Of a stretch of DNA of 64,000 nt, positions 9,981 through 18,611 are shown piece after piece (the first letter of the stretch is position 1; each line of letters begins with the position of its first letter). This DNA comes from Halomarina oriensis (lineage in GTDB: Archaea; Halobacteriota; Halobacteria; Halobacteriales; Haloarculaceae). The stretch covers positions 620,001 through 684,000 of the forward strand of contig NZ_WSZK01000015.1 of NCBI RefSeq assembly GCF_009791395.1, written 5' to 3'. Under the pieces are notes generated by a model. The model was given only the letters and a program-made list of their open reading frames with translations. It did no database searches and had not been told where the DNA came from. A program made the position numbers and the translations under genes.

Positions 9981-10598
9981 TTACTCGTCGGCCGGCGCTC
10001 GGTCGATGAGGACGACGGCTTCGCCGTCGATGACGGTCGCGTCTCCGCTGAGGACCTCCGTCGTGAGTCGGTAGCGGTCGTCGCCGAAGGACTCGACGAT
10101 CTCGACGTCCGCGGTGATGCGGTCGCCGATACGGACCGGCTTGAGGAACTCCAAATCCTGTGAGAGGTAGATGACGTTGCCCGGGTAGCGAGCGAGCGCC
10201 GCGCTGATGAGGCCCGCGACGAGCGTCCCGTGGGCGATTCGACCCTCGAACCGGGTGTCGGCGGCGTACGTCTCGTCGAGGTGGAGCGGGTTGGTGTCCC
10301 CGCTCGCGGCGGCGAAGCGCTCGACGTCGCGTTCGGTGACGGTCTTGGTGAAGCGGACGCTGTCGCCGACGCTAACGTTCTCCCACGACTCGACGGTCGT
10401 CTCGGTGTCCCACTCGGGTAGGTCGCCGTCGGGGACGAGGCGGTCCTCGGTGTCGGTGTCGCCGGTCGGTGTGTCGTCGTCGGCCACCGGGACGCCGAAG
10501 GCGGCGGCGGTCGCTCGGTTGGCGGCGACGACACTGTCGACGAAGAACTCGGACGTTCGGACCCACGGTTCGAACAGCGACGGGGGCGTGTAGCTCAT
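9981..10598 (-). CDS. maoC: MaoC-like (R)-specific enoyl-CoA hydratase
   Basis: 205 residues from MSYTPPSLFEPW. The hot-dog domain carries the hydratase-2 motif AAASGDTNPLHLDETYAADTRFEGRIAHGTLVAGLISA, with the catalytic Asp and His embedded in it. The enzyme would convert trans-2-enoyl-CoA into (R)-3-hydroxyacyl-CoA, feeding PHA synthase from fatty acid oxidation. The start at 10598 is favoured by a TATA-like ATTAATA about 29 bp upstream. It is divergent from phaR, as in other haloarchaeal PHA loci. Confidence 0.85.
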   Translation of the reverse strand: MSYTPPSLFEPWVRTSEFFVDSVVAANRATAAAFGVPVADDDTPTGDTDTEDRLVPDGDLPEWDTETTVESWENVSVGDSVRFTKTVTERDVERFAAASGDTNPLHLDETYAADTRFEGRIAHGTLVAGLISAALARYPGNVIYLSQDLEFLKPVRIGDRITADVEIVESFGDDRYRLTTEVLSGDATVIDGEAVVLIDRAPADE

Positions 10599-10623
10599 TC
10601 GCACCCTCCTTCGACGCCGTGCG

Positions 10624-10630
10624 TATTAAT
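10624..10630 (-). promoter_or_regulatory. TATA-like element for maoC
   Basis: ATTAATA on the minus strand, about 29 bp upstream of the maoC ATG at 10598. Confidence 0.5.
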
Positions 10631-10710
10631 GACGCGGCTCGCACTCGCGACACGACCTGTGCTCATGAGGACACGAAGGTCATCGGCGTGGAAAACTGTT
10701 TCGACGATTG

Positions 10711-10750
10711 GTACTCGATGGTAGCAAATGGTAGTAGATGGTAAATCGGA
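10711..10750. repeat. Four tandem 10-bp GGTA repeats upstream of phaR
   Basis: Four consecutive decamers, GGTACTCGAT, GGTAGCAAAT, GGTAGTAGAT and GGTAAATCGG, occupy this stretch. They put GGTA on the same face of the helix every turn. They end 6 bp before the phaR TATA box, an upstream position suited to an activator or to auto-regulation by PhaR. The binding protein is inferred, not shown. Confidence 0.6.
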
Positions 10751-10756
10751 GCAACG

Positions 10757-10762
10757 TTTAAG
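10757..10762 (+). promoter_or_regulatory. TATA box of the phaRPEC operon
   Basis: TTTAAG centred about 26 bp before the GTG at 10785. It is the only AT-rich element between the GGTA repeats and the start. Confidence 0.55.
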
Positions 10763-10784
10763 CCTCGCAGTCTCCTGACTCCAG

Positions 10785-11111
10785 GTGACGATGTCCGACG
10801 ACCGAGACCCGATGTGGCCGCCCGCGCTGTTCGCGCGGGAGTTCCAGGAGGCGTCAGAGGAAGCGCTGGACCGCCAGCAGCAGTACCTCCGGCGCGTGTT
10901 CGACGCCAACGGGATGGCCGGCATGGCCGACTCCGTCCCGTCGCAGTTGGGCGCGATGAGCCAGTTGGCGATGTTCAAGACCCGGGTCCAGAGTGGCGGA
11001 CGAATCTCGATTCCGGACGCCGAGCGAGAAGCCCTCGACATCGAGGAGGGAGACATCGTGCAGACCGTGGTCGTCCCGATCAAACGCAACCGAGGTAATT
11101 CAGATGACTGA
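10785..11111 (+). CDS. phaR: PhaR, AbrB/SpoVT-type regulator of PHA synthesis
   Basis: 108 residues (or 106 from the ATG at 10791). The C-terminal half, TRVQSGGRISIPDAEREALDIEEGDIVQTVVVPIKR, is a swapped-hairpin AbrB/MazE DNA-binding fold. The N-terminal helix region resembles the part of haloarchaeal PhaR that associates with granules. In Haloferax mediterranei PhaR binds its own phaRP promoter; the GGTA repeats upstream are the obvious candidate site here. Its last codons overlap phaP by 8 bp. Confidence 0.85.
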   Translation: MTMSDDRDPMWPPALFAREFQEASEEALDRQQQYLRRVFDANGMAGMADSVPSQLGAMSQLAMFKTRVQSGGRISIPDAEREALDIEEGDIVQTVVVPIKRNRGNSDD

Positions 11112-11763
11112 CAACAGCTACACCGGACCGATGAGCACCGCATTCGAACTCCAGCGCGACGCCGTCAAGCAGGGCCAGCAGGCGTTCGAGCGCTCGCTCG
11201 ACTTCCAGCGCCGCATGAACCGCGCGATGCTCGACGGGGTGGAGACCCAGGAGGAGACCCAGCGCACGGGCGTCGAGTTCGCCCGCGACGGCATCCACGC
11301 GTACCTTGACGCCGTCGAGACGATGACGACCCCCGGCATGGGGAGTCGTGGTGTCCGCGAGATGCGCCGCTCCGTCGACGAGGGGTTCGACAACCTGCTC
11401 GACGCCCACGAGGAGGCGTTCGAGACCACCAGCGAGGGTATGGAGCGCTCCGTCGACGAGTACGACGAGTTCTCGGAGGCGTACCTCGACGCGCTCGAAG
11501 CGCAGATCGAGGCGCTGCTGGAGGCCCACGAGGACGTCCAGGAGCGCACCATCACGACGATGCAGGAGTCCCTCGAACAGTACGAGCGGTTCCAGTCGGA
11601 GATGGAGGGGCAGGCCGACGAGATGAACGAGGCGTTCGAGCAGCAGGCCGAGCAGTTCCGCGAGACGTTCGAGAAGCAGCTCGAACAGTACCGCGAGCAG
11701 GTCGACCGCATGCAAGAACAGGTCGACGAGCTTCAGCGACGAACGGAGGCCGACGGAGAATGA
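11104..11763 (+). CDS. phaP: PhaP phasin (PHA granule structural protein)
   Basis: 219 residues, almost entirely amphipathic coiled coil rich in Glu, Gln and Met (FEQQAEQFRETFEKQLEQ). This fits the haloarchaeal phasin that coats PHA granules and controls their size. The start at 11104 lies inside the end of phaR and the stop overlaps phaE (ATGA), so the operon is translationally coupled. Confidence 0.85.
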   Translation: MTDNSYTGPMSTAFELQRDAVKQGQQAFERSLDFQRRMNRAMLDGVETQEETQRTGVEFARDGIHAYLDAVETMTTPGMGSRGVREMRRSVDEGFDNLLDAHEEAFETTSEGMERSVDEYDEFSEAYLDALEAQIEALLEAHEDVQERTITTMQESLEQYERFQSEMEGQADEMNEAFEQQAEQFRETFEKQLEQYREQVDRMQEQVDELQRRTEADGE

Positions 11764-12302
11764 GCGAGGACACTCAGTACAACTGGCTGAACATGGCCGA
11801 GCGGATGAACGAGGCGATGGCACGCTCCGTCGAGCAGAACATGGAGGCGCAGGCCAAGTTCATGGACTCGTGGGCCGAGGGCGTCGAGTCGACGATGCTC
11901 GACGAGGAGACGATGACCGAGAGCGTCGAGTCGTACGGTCGCGCCTACGAGGTGTGGATGGACGCCGCCGACCAGATGTACGAGCGCGTCACCGACGCCG
12001 CCGAGGGCGAGGACGTCTCGTTCACCGAGTTCCGCGACATCTGGCTCCGCAGCGCCAACGACGCGTTCAAGGAGGTCATGAGCACCTCGGCGTTCGCCGC
12101 CTCCCAGGGCTCGATGGTCGAGGCGATGATGGACCTCCAGCGTGAGACGAACGAGGTCAGCGAGGAGACGCTCTCACAGCTCGGGTTCTCGACCCGGGGC
12201 GACGTCGACGAGATCGCCGGCCGCCTCGTCGAACTCGAACGCCGCCAGCAGGACGTCGAGGACAAACTCGACCGCATCCTCGACCACCTGGAGGACGAAT
12301 GA
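11760..12302 (+). CDS. phaE: PhaE, PHA synthase subunit
   Basis: 180 residues. PhaE pairs with PhaC in class III synthases and is needed for activity. The motif [20 protein letters not shown] (about 85-104) and the C-terminal coiled coil ([25 protein letters not shown]) are typical of the short archaeal PhaE. Start and stop overlap phaP and phaC by 4 bp each. Confidence 0.9.
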   Translation: MSEDTQYNWLNMAERMNEAMARSVEQNMEAQAKFMDSWAEGVESTMLDEETMTESVESYGRAYEVWMDAADQMYERVTDAAEGEDVSFTEFRDIWLRSANDAFKEVMSTSAFAASQGSMVEAMMDLQRETNEVSEETLSQLGFSTRGDVDEIAGRLVELERRQQDVEDKLDRILDHLEDE

Positions 12303-13759
12303 GCCGCGAGCAGTCGTTCCCCAACCCGTTCGACCTCGCGGTCAACACCCAGCGCGAACTGCTGGAGGCGACGACGGGCGCGTTCGAGCGTGCAGAAGTG
12401 GCCGACGACCGACTCGACACCATCGAGTCCGTCGACGTCGGCGAGACACCCAGCGAGGTCGTCTACCGGGAGAACAAGCTGGAACTCGTCCACTACGAGT
12501 CCCAGACCGACGAGCAGAGCGAGGTGCCCATCCTCGTCATCTACGCGCTCATCAACAAGCCGTTCATCCTCGACCTCCAGCCCGACCGCTCGGTGGTGCG
12601 CCGGCTGCTCGAAGCCGGTCACGACGTCTACCTCATCGACTGGAACGAGCCGTCGCGGCTCGACCGCCATCTGACGCTCGACGACTACGTCAACCGCTAC
12701 ATCGAGAACTGCGTCGACGAGGTCCGCGAGCGCTCCGGCCAGGAGAAGATCAACGTCCTCGGCTACTGCATGGGCGGGACGATGTCGGTGATGTACACCG
12801 CGCTCCACCAGGAGAAGGTCAACGCCCTGGGGCTGATGGCCGCCGGCCTCTGTTTCGACAGTTCGGGCGGCGTCCTCGAGACGTGGGGCGACGACGACTA
12901 CTACGACCCACGGGACGTCACCGAGGTGTACGGCAACATGCCCAGCGAGTTCCTCGACGTGGGGTTCGCGCTGATGGATCCCATCGCCAACTACGTCTCG
13001 AAGTACGTCCGGCTCTACGACAACGTCGAGAACGAGGACTTCGTCGAGAACTTCGCGCGCATGGAGCGCTGGCTCTCGGAGGGCATCGACGTCGCCGGCG
13101 CGGCGTACGTCGAGTTCCTCGAGGACATCTACCAGGACAACAAGCTGTACAAGAACGAACTGGAACTGGACGGTCAGCACGTCGACGTGACGAGCATCGA
13201 CGTCCCCATCCTCCAGATTCTCGGCGAGTACGACCACCTCATCCCGCCGGGAGCCTCGAAGCCGTTCAACGACGTCGTCGGGAGCGACGACGTGACGGTC
13301 ATCGAGTACCCGACGGGGCACATCGGGCTCTCCGTCTCGGGCAGTTCCCACGAGGAGGTCTGGCCGAAGGTCGCCGAGTGGTACCACGAGAAGAGCGTGG
13401 ACGCGGACGAGGAGACCCAGAGTACGTTCGCCGACGTCCCCGAGGAGGAGGACGTCGAAGTCGTCGTGAGCGATGCTGCTGCATCGGAGAGCGAGGCCGA
13501 AGCGGACGTCTCCGACGACGTCGAGGAAGCACGGGCCGACGTCGAAGACGAAGACGCCGGTCCCGCCGGCGTCGCGGGCGAGGGCGTCGAAGTCGTCGAC
13601 GGTATCGGACCGACGTACGCCGAACGCCTGCGCGAGGCGGGTATCGAGACCGTCTCGGACCTCGCCGAGTCGGACGCCGAGACGGTCGCGGAGGCCGCCG
13701 GCGTTGGCGAGACACGCGCACAGGAGTGGCTGGACGGTCTCGAAGCCGACGAGGAGTAG
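12299..13759 (+). CDS. phaC: PhaC, class III PHA synthase with C-terminal HhH extension
   Basis: 486 residues. The alpha/beta hydrolase core polymerises (R)-3-hydroxyacyl-CoA into polyester. The lipase-like box is GYCMGG with nucleophile Cys157, and the other triad members are Asp312 (GEYDHLIPP) and His341 (PTGHIGLS). After residue 360 comes an acidic disordered linker, then from about 430 a helix-hairpin-helix module ([20 protein letters not shown] and [13 protein letters not shown]). That module is not needed for catalysis in the family and may bind DNA or protein. The gene closes the phaRPEC operon. Confidence 0.93.
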   Translation: MSREQSFPNPFDLAVNTQRELLEATTGAFERAEVADDRLDTIESVDVGETPSEVVYRENKLELVHYESQTDEQSEVPILVIYALINKPFILDLQPDRSVVRRLLEAGHDVYLIDWNEPSRLDRHLTLDDYVNRYIENCVDEVRERSGQEKINVLGYCMGGTMSVMYTALHQEKVNALGLMAAGLCFDSSGGVLETWGDDDYYDPRDVTEVYGNMPSEFLDVGFALMDPIANYVSKYVRLYDNVENEDFVENFARMERWLSEGIDVAGAAYVEFLEDIYQDNKLYKNELELDGQHVDVTSIDVPILQILGEYDHLIPPGASKPFNDVVGSDDVTVIEYPTGHIGLSVSGSSHEEVWPKVAEWYHEKSVDADEETQSTFADVPEEEDVEVVVSDAAASESEAEADVSDDVEEARADVEDEDAGPAGVAGEGVEVVDGIGPTYAERLREAGIETVSDLAESDAETVAEAAGVGETRAQEWLDGLEADEE

Positions 13760-13846
13760 TCGGCGAGAGCGGGGCCGTCACCGAGTCGGTCCCGGACGGC
13801 CGTGTCGCCGCCGAGTCCGTCTTTCAGCCGGACAACACGAGAAAGG

Positions 13847-13853
13847 ACTATCA
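13847..13853 (+). promoter_or_regulatory. Possible promoter element for phaB
   Basis: GACTATC lies about 27 bp before the ATG at 13877. It is weak as a TATA box but is the best placed in the 117-bp gap after phaC. Confidence 0.3.
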
Positions 13854-13876
13854 CCTCCCGCTTTCAGGATGCTAGC

Positions 13877-14629
13877 ATGTCGAGCGACATGCTCTCGGGG
13901 CAGACCTGTCTCGTGACCGGCGGTTCGCGTGGTATCGGCCGTGGTATCGCCACCGAACTGGGGAAGTACGGGGCGGACGTCGTCGTGAACTACCGCTCGT
14001 CGGAAGCGGAGGCCGCCGAGGTCGTCGACCACATCGAGGACGGCGGTGGTCGCGCCCTCGCCGCGCAGGGTGACGTCGCCGACCAGGCGCAGGTCGAGGC
14101 GATGTGCGAGGACGTCCACGAGGCGTTCGGCCCGGTGGACGTGCTGGTCAACAACGCGGGCATCACCATCGACAAGACGTTCAAGAACATGACCCGCGAG
14201 GACTGGGACCGGGTCGTCGACGTCAATCTCGGCGGCGTCTACAACTGTACGCACTGCCTGTTCGACGACCTCCTGGAGTCCGACCAGGGTCGTCTCATCA
14301 ACATCTCCAGCGTCGTCGGCCAGCAGGGCAACTACGGGCAGGCCAACTACGCGACCACCAAGTCGGGGATGTTCGGGTTCACTCGCACCATCGCCCTGGA
14401 GATGGCTCGCTCGGGGTCGACGGCGAACTGCGTCGCGCCGGGGTTCGTCAAGACCGACATGCTCGAGGAGGTGCCCGAGCGCGTCCAGAACAAGATTCTG
14501 GAGCGAATCCCGCTGCGACGGTTCGCCGAAGTCGAGGACGTCAGCGGCATGGTCCGGTTTCTCGCCTCCCCCGAATCGAGCTACATGACCGGACAGGTGC
14601 TCGCCGTCAACGGCGGGATGGAGTGGTAA
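13877..14629 (+). CDS. phaB: Acetoacetyl-CoA reductase / FabG-type SDR
   Basis: 250 residues. The NADPH loop is TGGSRGIG at 14-21. The catalytic residues are Ser145, Tyr158 and Lys162 (YATTK), and NNAG is at 92-95. Arg18 in the loop favours NADPH. Directly behind phaC it most likely reduces acetoacetyl-CoA to (R)-3-hydroxybutyryl-CoA for PHA synthesis. A general FabG ketoacyl reductase role is possible, as haloarchaea reuse these paralogues. The start MSSDMLSG is chosen by spacing to the promoter-like element. Confidence 0.85.
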   Translation: MSSDMLSGQTCLVTGGSRGIGRGIATELGKYGADVVVNYRSSEAEAAEVVDHIEDGGGRALAAQGDVADQAQVEAMCEDVHEAFGPVDVLVNNAGITIDKTFKNMTREDWDRVVDVNLGGVYNCTHCLFDDLLESDQGRLINISSVVGQQGNYGQANYATTKSGMFGFTRTIALEMARSGSTANCVAPGFVKTDMLEEVPERVQNKILERIPLRRFAEVEDVSGMVRFLASPESSYMTGQVLAVNGGMEW

Positions 14630-14662
14630 GACGGCGACTCGTGGACGGGAGGGAGTCGGTCG

Positions 14663-15454
14663 TCACCCGGCCGTCGCCAACCCCGTCGGTGGCCCGTCGA
14701 ACACGACGGTGAGCCGCCACGTCTCCTCGTCGAGTGCACACGCGTTCGCTATCCTCGGAAGTGTGTCGTGCCGACGCGACAGGTCGACGACCAGCGGAAG
14801 CGTCGTCACTCGCTCCTCGGCGAGGGCGTACCCCGAGAGCACGACGGAACACGAGCCACGGTCGGTCGAACGGTCGTAACCGTCGAGCAACGACAGCGAG
14901 CGAAACCGTGTCAGCGAGTCGTCGAGCGGGTCGCCGTGACGGACCGGCTCCGGGAGCCGTCGCGCCGCGTCCCGGCAGACCGCCGCCAGTTCCTCGACCG
15001 TGAGTCGCCGGTCGAGTTCGGCGGCCATCGAGTCGAGCAGTGCCAGACAGAGCGCGTCGCGGTCGAGCACTCGCTCGGCGGCCGCGAGGTAGTGGTCCAT
15101 CACGGCGCGTTCGACCGCGTCGTGGCCCGCTGCCGACAGCGCCTCGAACGTCGCCCCCGCGACGTCGTGGCAGAACTCGACGGTCGCCTGCCTCCTCGGG
15201 CCGTCACGCCCGTCACGGACCGACTCACAGACGACGAGGTCCAGTCGCGCCAGCGTCGGGTCGTACCGGCGGAGCGCCGCGCGGTACTGTCCGACGAGTC
15301 GTGCGGCCTCCTCGGCGACGGACCGCGAGGGGAACCGGTGGTCGGCCGCCGGGAACGGACGGCGACCGGTCCGGGCACAGACCACCTCGAAGCGGCCGTC
15401 GTCCGCCAGTGTGTCGAGACGGGTGTGGATACCGTGCAGCGACGCCCCCACCAT
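14663..15454 (-). CDS. Haloarchaeal DUF7551-like protein of unknown function
   Basis: About 263 residues from MVGASLHGIHTRLDTL. It is a soluble Arg/Asp-rich protein with several helical segments (AVMDHYLAAAERVLDRDALCLALLDSMAAEL). I place it in a haloarchaea-restricted DUF only tentatively. A longer frame to 15532 opens with TTG and is less likely. A DtxR-like palindrome overlapping a TTTTAG TATA candidate lies about 95 bp upstream, so iron-responsive transcription is possible. Confidence 0.6.
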   Translation of the reverse strand: MVGASLHGIHTRLDTLADDGRFEVVCARTGRRPFPAADHRFPSRSVAEEAARLVGQYRAALRRYDPTLARLDLVVCESVRDGRDGPRRQATVEFCHDVAGATFEALSAAGHDAVERAVMDHYLAAAERVLDRDALCLALLDSMAAELDRRLTVEELAAVCRDAARRLPEPVRHGDPLDDSLTRFRSLSLLDGYDRSTDRGSCSVVLSGYALAEERVTTLPLVVDLSRRHDTLPRIANACALDEETWRLTVVFDGPPTGLATAG

Positions 15455-15546
15455 CTCAGTTCCCTCCACGGGGTGATTCCGTTCGCCGCCGGGTCCCGCC
15501 GTCCATACCACCCGGTTCCCCGGCGTCCACAAAGGCGCTTCGGTTT

Positions 15547-15561
15547 TTTGGCCGGCCTAAA
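15547..15561. promoter_or_regulatory. DtxR/Idr-like palindrome upstream of the DUF7551-like gene
   Basis: TTTGGccggCCTAA fits TTxGGnnnnCCTAA, the half-site arrangement of DtxR-family iron regulators. Read on the minus strand the right half forms TTTTAGG, a TATA-like element, so binding would block transcription of the gene ending at 14663. Confidence 0.5.
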
Positions 15562-15568
15562 ACAGACG

Positions 15569-17554
15569 TCAGTCGTCGCCACGGTCGACGACGGCCTCGG
15601 GCGAGCGTTCGCCGGCCTGTACGCCCCAGAGCGTGGCGTAGAGGCCGTCCTCGGCGAGCAGGTGCTCGTGGGTGCCGCGTTCGACCACCTCGCCGTCGTC
15701 GAGGACGAGTATCTGGTCGGCGTTCTTCACCGTCGAGAGGCGGTGGGCGATGACGAGCGTCGTCCGGTCTTCCGAGAGGCGGTCGAGCGACCGCTGGATG
15801 AGCGCCTCCGTCTCGGTGTCGACGGCGCTGGTCGCCTCGTCCAACACGAGCACCGGCGGGTCCTGGAGGACGGTCCGGGCGATGGCGATACGCTGGCGCT
15901 GGCCGCCCGAGAGCTTCACGCCGCGTTCGCCAACGCGTGTCTCGTAGCCCTCGGGAAGGTCACGGATGAACTCGTGGGCCTCGGCGGCGCGGGCGGCGTT
16001 GCGAATCTCGTCGGCGTTCGCCTCGAAGTGGCCGTACTCGACGTTCTCGGCGATGGTGCCGTCGAAGAGGAACGAGTCCTGACTGACGTAGCCGACGCTC
16101 CGGCGGAGGCTCTGGACGGTCACCTCGTCGAGCGCGTAGCCGTCGAGGCGTATCTCGCCCTCGGTCGGTTCGTAGAGGCGGAGGAGGAGTTTCAGCAGGG
16201 TCGACTTCCCCGCGCCGGTCGGCCCCACGACGGCCACCGTCTCGCCCGCGGCAGCGTCGAAGGTGACGTCGTGGAGCACCTCCTCGCCGGCCGACGCGCC
16301 GATGGCCATCCCCTCCTCGGTAGCTGTCGCCGAACCGTCTGTAGCGGCTGTCGCCGCACCGTCTTCGGCGGTCACGTCGGCGTCGTCGGGAGCGAGCGAC
16401 AGTTCGCCGTCGTACGCGAAGTCGACGCCGTCGTACTCGACCCGGCCCGCCACGTCGTCCAGTTCGACGGCGTCGGGGGCGTCCTGCACCCGGACGGGGA
16501 TGTCCATCAGGCCGAAGACGCGCTCGGAAGAGGCTTTGGCGTTCTCGTACTGATCGACGATGTTCGACACCTCCGCCAGCGGCGTGACGAACCGCTGGGT
16601 CATGAACAGGAACGTGATGAGTTCCCCGGCGGTGAGTCCGAGAGTGAACGGCCCCGGCGGGCCGCTGACGAGCCACAGGCCGCCGACGAGGAACGTCGCG
16701 GCGAACGAGAGGCCCGCGAGCATCTCCATGCCCGGCCGGTAGAGGTAGTTGAGCCTGAGGACGGCCATCGTGTCGTCGAACAGGCGGCGCGAGGACTTCC
16801 GGACCCGCGAGACCTCGAACCCCTCACTGCCGCTCGATTTGATGAGTTCGATACCCGACAGCGAGTTTTCGAGGCGGGTGTTGAGTTCGCCCACCGCCGA
16901 GCGCTGGCGGACGTAGCGCGGTTCGGCCGCCCGCATGAACCCGAGCGTCGCCAGCACCATCAGCGGGATGGCGACGAGCGTGACGAGCGCGAGCTGCCAG
17001 TTGAGCCAGAAGAGGACGGCAGCGATGCCGAGCACCATCACGACGAGTCGCGCCGAGTTCATCAGCGCGTTGTCGAGGAACATCTCCAGGTTCTGGGTGT
17101 CGTTGTTGAGGATGGACATCACCTCGCCCGTCTGCTTGTCGTCGAAGAAGGCCATGTCCAGCCGCTGCATCTTCTCGAAGCTGTCGACGCGGACGGTGTG
17201 CATCACCTCGTGGGCGAAGAGGTTCGCGGCGACGCCGTAGACGTAGGTGAAGATGGCCGTCACGACGAACGCGCCGGCGATGAGCCACACCGAGAACCAG
17301 AACTGACCGAGCTGGTCGGCGGGAATCGCGCTCGCCGGAATCAGCGGGAGGTTGTACGAACCGGGACCGAAGACGCCGTCGACGGCCGCACCGAGGACGA
17401 GCGGAGGGAGGAGGCTGGCGACGCGGGCGACGAAGTTGCCGCCCATCCCGACCGCGAAGTAGCCCAGGCGTGGCCGGCCGTACTCCCGGAACAGTCGATG
17501 GAGTGGCCGCTCGACGCGTGCCCGGTAGGCGTCGAACGGGTTCTCGTCGTTCAC
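15569..17554 (-). CDS. ABC exporter, fused membrane and ATPase domains (MsbA/MdlB type)
   Basis: 661 residues. The N-terminal half has six membrane helices with the family loop MQRLDMAFFDDKQTGEVMS. The ATPase half has Walker A VGPTGAGKST (about 440), signature LSGGQRQRIAIAR and Walker B VLVLDEATSAVD. A short Ala/Thr-rich insert interrupts the region before the ATPase (about 385-415). It should work as a homodimer exporting a lipid, peptide or drug. Substrate unknown. It is transcribed behind the iron importer genes but separated from them by 61 bp. Confidence 0.9.
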   Translation of the reverse strand: MNDENPFDAYRARVERPLHRLFREYGRPRLGYFAVGMGGNFVARVASLLPPLVLGAAVDGVFGPGSYNLPLIPASAIPADQLGQFWFSVWLIAGAFVVTAIFTYVYGVAANLFAHEVMHTVRVDSFEKMQRLDMAFFDDKQTGEVMSILNNDTQNLEMFLDNALMNSARLVVMVLGIAAVLFWLNWQLALVTLVAIPLMVLATLGFMRAAEPRYVRQRSAVGELNTRLENSLSGIELIKSSGSEGFEVSRVRKSSRRLFDDTMAVLRLNYLYRPGMEMLAGLSFAATFLVGGLWLVSGPPGPFTLGLTAGELITFLFMTQRFVTPLAEVSNIVDQYENAKASSERVFGLMDIPVRVQDAPDAVELDDVAGRVEYDGVDFAYDGELSLAPDDADVTAEDGAATAATDGSATATEEGMAIGASAGEEVLHDVTFDAAAGETVAVVGPTGAGKSTLLKLLLRLYEPTEGEIRLDGYALDEVTVQSLRRSVGYVSQDSFLFDGTIAENVEYGHFEANADEIRNAARAAEAHEFIRDLPEGYETRVGERGVKLSGGQRQRIAIARTVLQDPPVLVLDEATSAVDTETEALIQRSLDRLSEDRTTLVIAHRLSTVKNADQILVLDDGEVVERGTHEHLLAEDGLYATLWGVQAGERSPEAVVDRGDD

Positions 17555-17615
17555 GGTGAACCCTCAGATGGCGCGAACATACGTCCCACGGTTGCGCCTG
17601 ACACGGCGTGGGGCC

Positions 17616-18611
17616 TCACCCCGCGTCGGGACGGTCACCGGGCCGGCCACCGTCGTCGTCCGCATCGTCCGTCTCCGCCCCGTCCGTCCCCGGTTCGTCG
17701 CGCTCGCCGAGCGCGTACCGCGGGATGACCTCGGGTTCGGGCGTGTAGCGGACGGCGGCGTCCACCCGGAAGACGTCGGCGAGCAGTTCCTCGGTGACGA
17801 CCTCTCTGGGCGGCCCCCAGTCGTACGGTTCGCCGTCGCGCAGGGCGACGAGGTAGTCCGCGAACCGGGCGGCCTGTGCGATGTCGTGGAGGACGACACA
17901 GACCGTGACGCCCTCGTCGGCGTTGAGCTGTCGGAGCGTCTCCAGCACGCGCAACTGGTGGTGTAAGTCGAGGAACGTCGTCGGTTCGTCCAGCAGGAGG
18001 ACGTCGGTCTCCTGGGCGAGCACCATCGCTATCCACGCGAGTTGGCGCTGCCCACCGCTGAGCTGCCCGAGTTCGGAGTCGGCGATGTGCTCGACACCCG
18101 CCAGCGACATCGCGCGTTCGACGGCCGCGTCGTCCTCGGCGGAGAGGGAGTCGAACAGTCCACGATACGGGTACCGGCCGTGGTAGCAGAGGTCCTCGAC
18201 GGTGAGCGTCGACGGCGAGTCGTGTTCCTGCGAGAGGTGGCCCAGTTCGCGGGCGAGTTCCTTCGAGGAGCGCTCCTCGATGGCCCGACCGTTCAGAATC
18301 ACGTTCCCCCGTTCGGGCGCGAGTTCGCGAGCGAGCGACTTCAGGAGCGTCGACTTCCCCGACCCGTTCGGGCCGACGAGCGCGGTTATCTCGCCGTCGG
18401 GGACGTCGATGCGTTCGCACTCGACGACCGGTTCCTCCGTCGAGGGGTAGCCGATGGCGAGGCCCTCGCCGACGACGGCACTCCCGGCCGACTCGTCGTG
18501 GCTGGGGGCGCTCCACTGCGTGTCGTCGGTTCCGGTGTCGGGAGCGACCGCGTCACGGCCGGCCTCGCCACCGTCCGGGGTGTCCTCGCGTTCGCCGTCG
18601 TTCCGACTCAT
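17616..18611 (-). CDS. Iron/siderophore ABC importer ATPase (FecE/FepC-like)
   Basis: 331 residues with Walker A VGPNGSGKST at 79-88, the signature QLSGGQRQLAWIA and Walker B DVLLLDEPTTFLDLHHQ. The last is the usual form in ferric-siderophore and cobalamin ATPases. About 45 disordered residues precede the domain and an Asp/Gly tail follows. Its start overlaps the permease stop by 4 bp (ATGA). Confidence 0.9.
   Translation of the reverse strand: MSRNDGEREDTPDGGEAGRDAVAPDTGTDDTQWSAPSHDESAGSAVVGEGLAIGYPSTEEPVVECERIDVPDGEITALVGPNGSGKSTLLKSLARELAPERGNVILNGRAIEERSSKELARELGHLSQEHDSPSTLTVEDLCYHGRYPYRGLFDSLSAEDDAAVERAMSLAGVEHIADSELGQLSGGQRQLAWIAMVLAQETDVLLLDEPTTFLDLHHQLRVLETLRQLNADEGVTVCVVLHDIAQAARFADYLVALRDGEPYDWGPPREVVTEELLADVFRVDAAVRYTPEPEVIPRYALGERDEPGTDGAETDDADDDGGRPGDRPDAG

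Noticed and set aside
14768-17728. Very long open frame opposite the DUF7551-like and ABC exporter genes
   Set aside because: It spans two well-defined genes and an intergenic box on the other strand and shows no motif; a GC-bias shadow.
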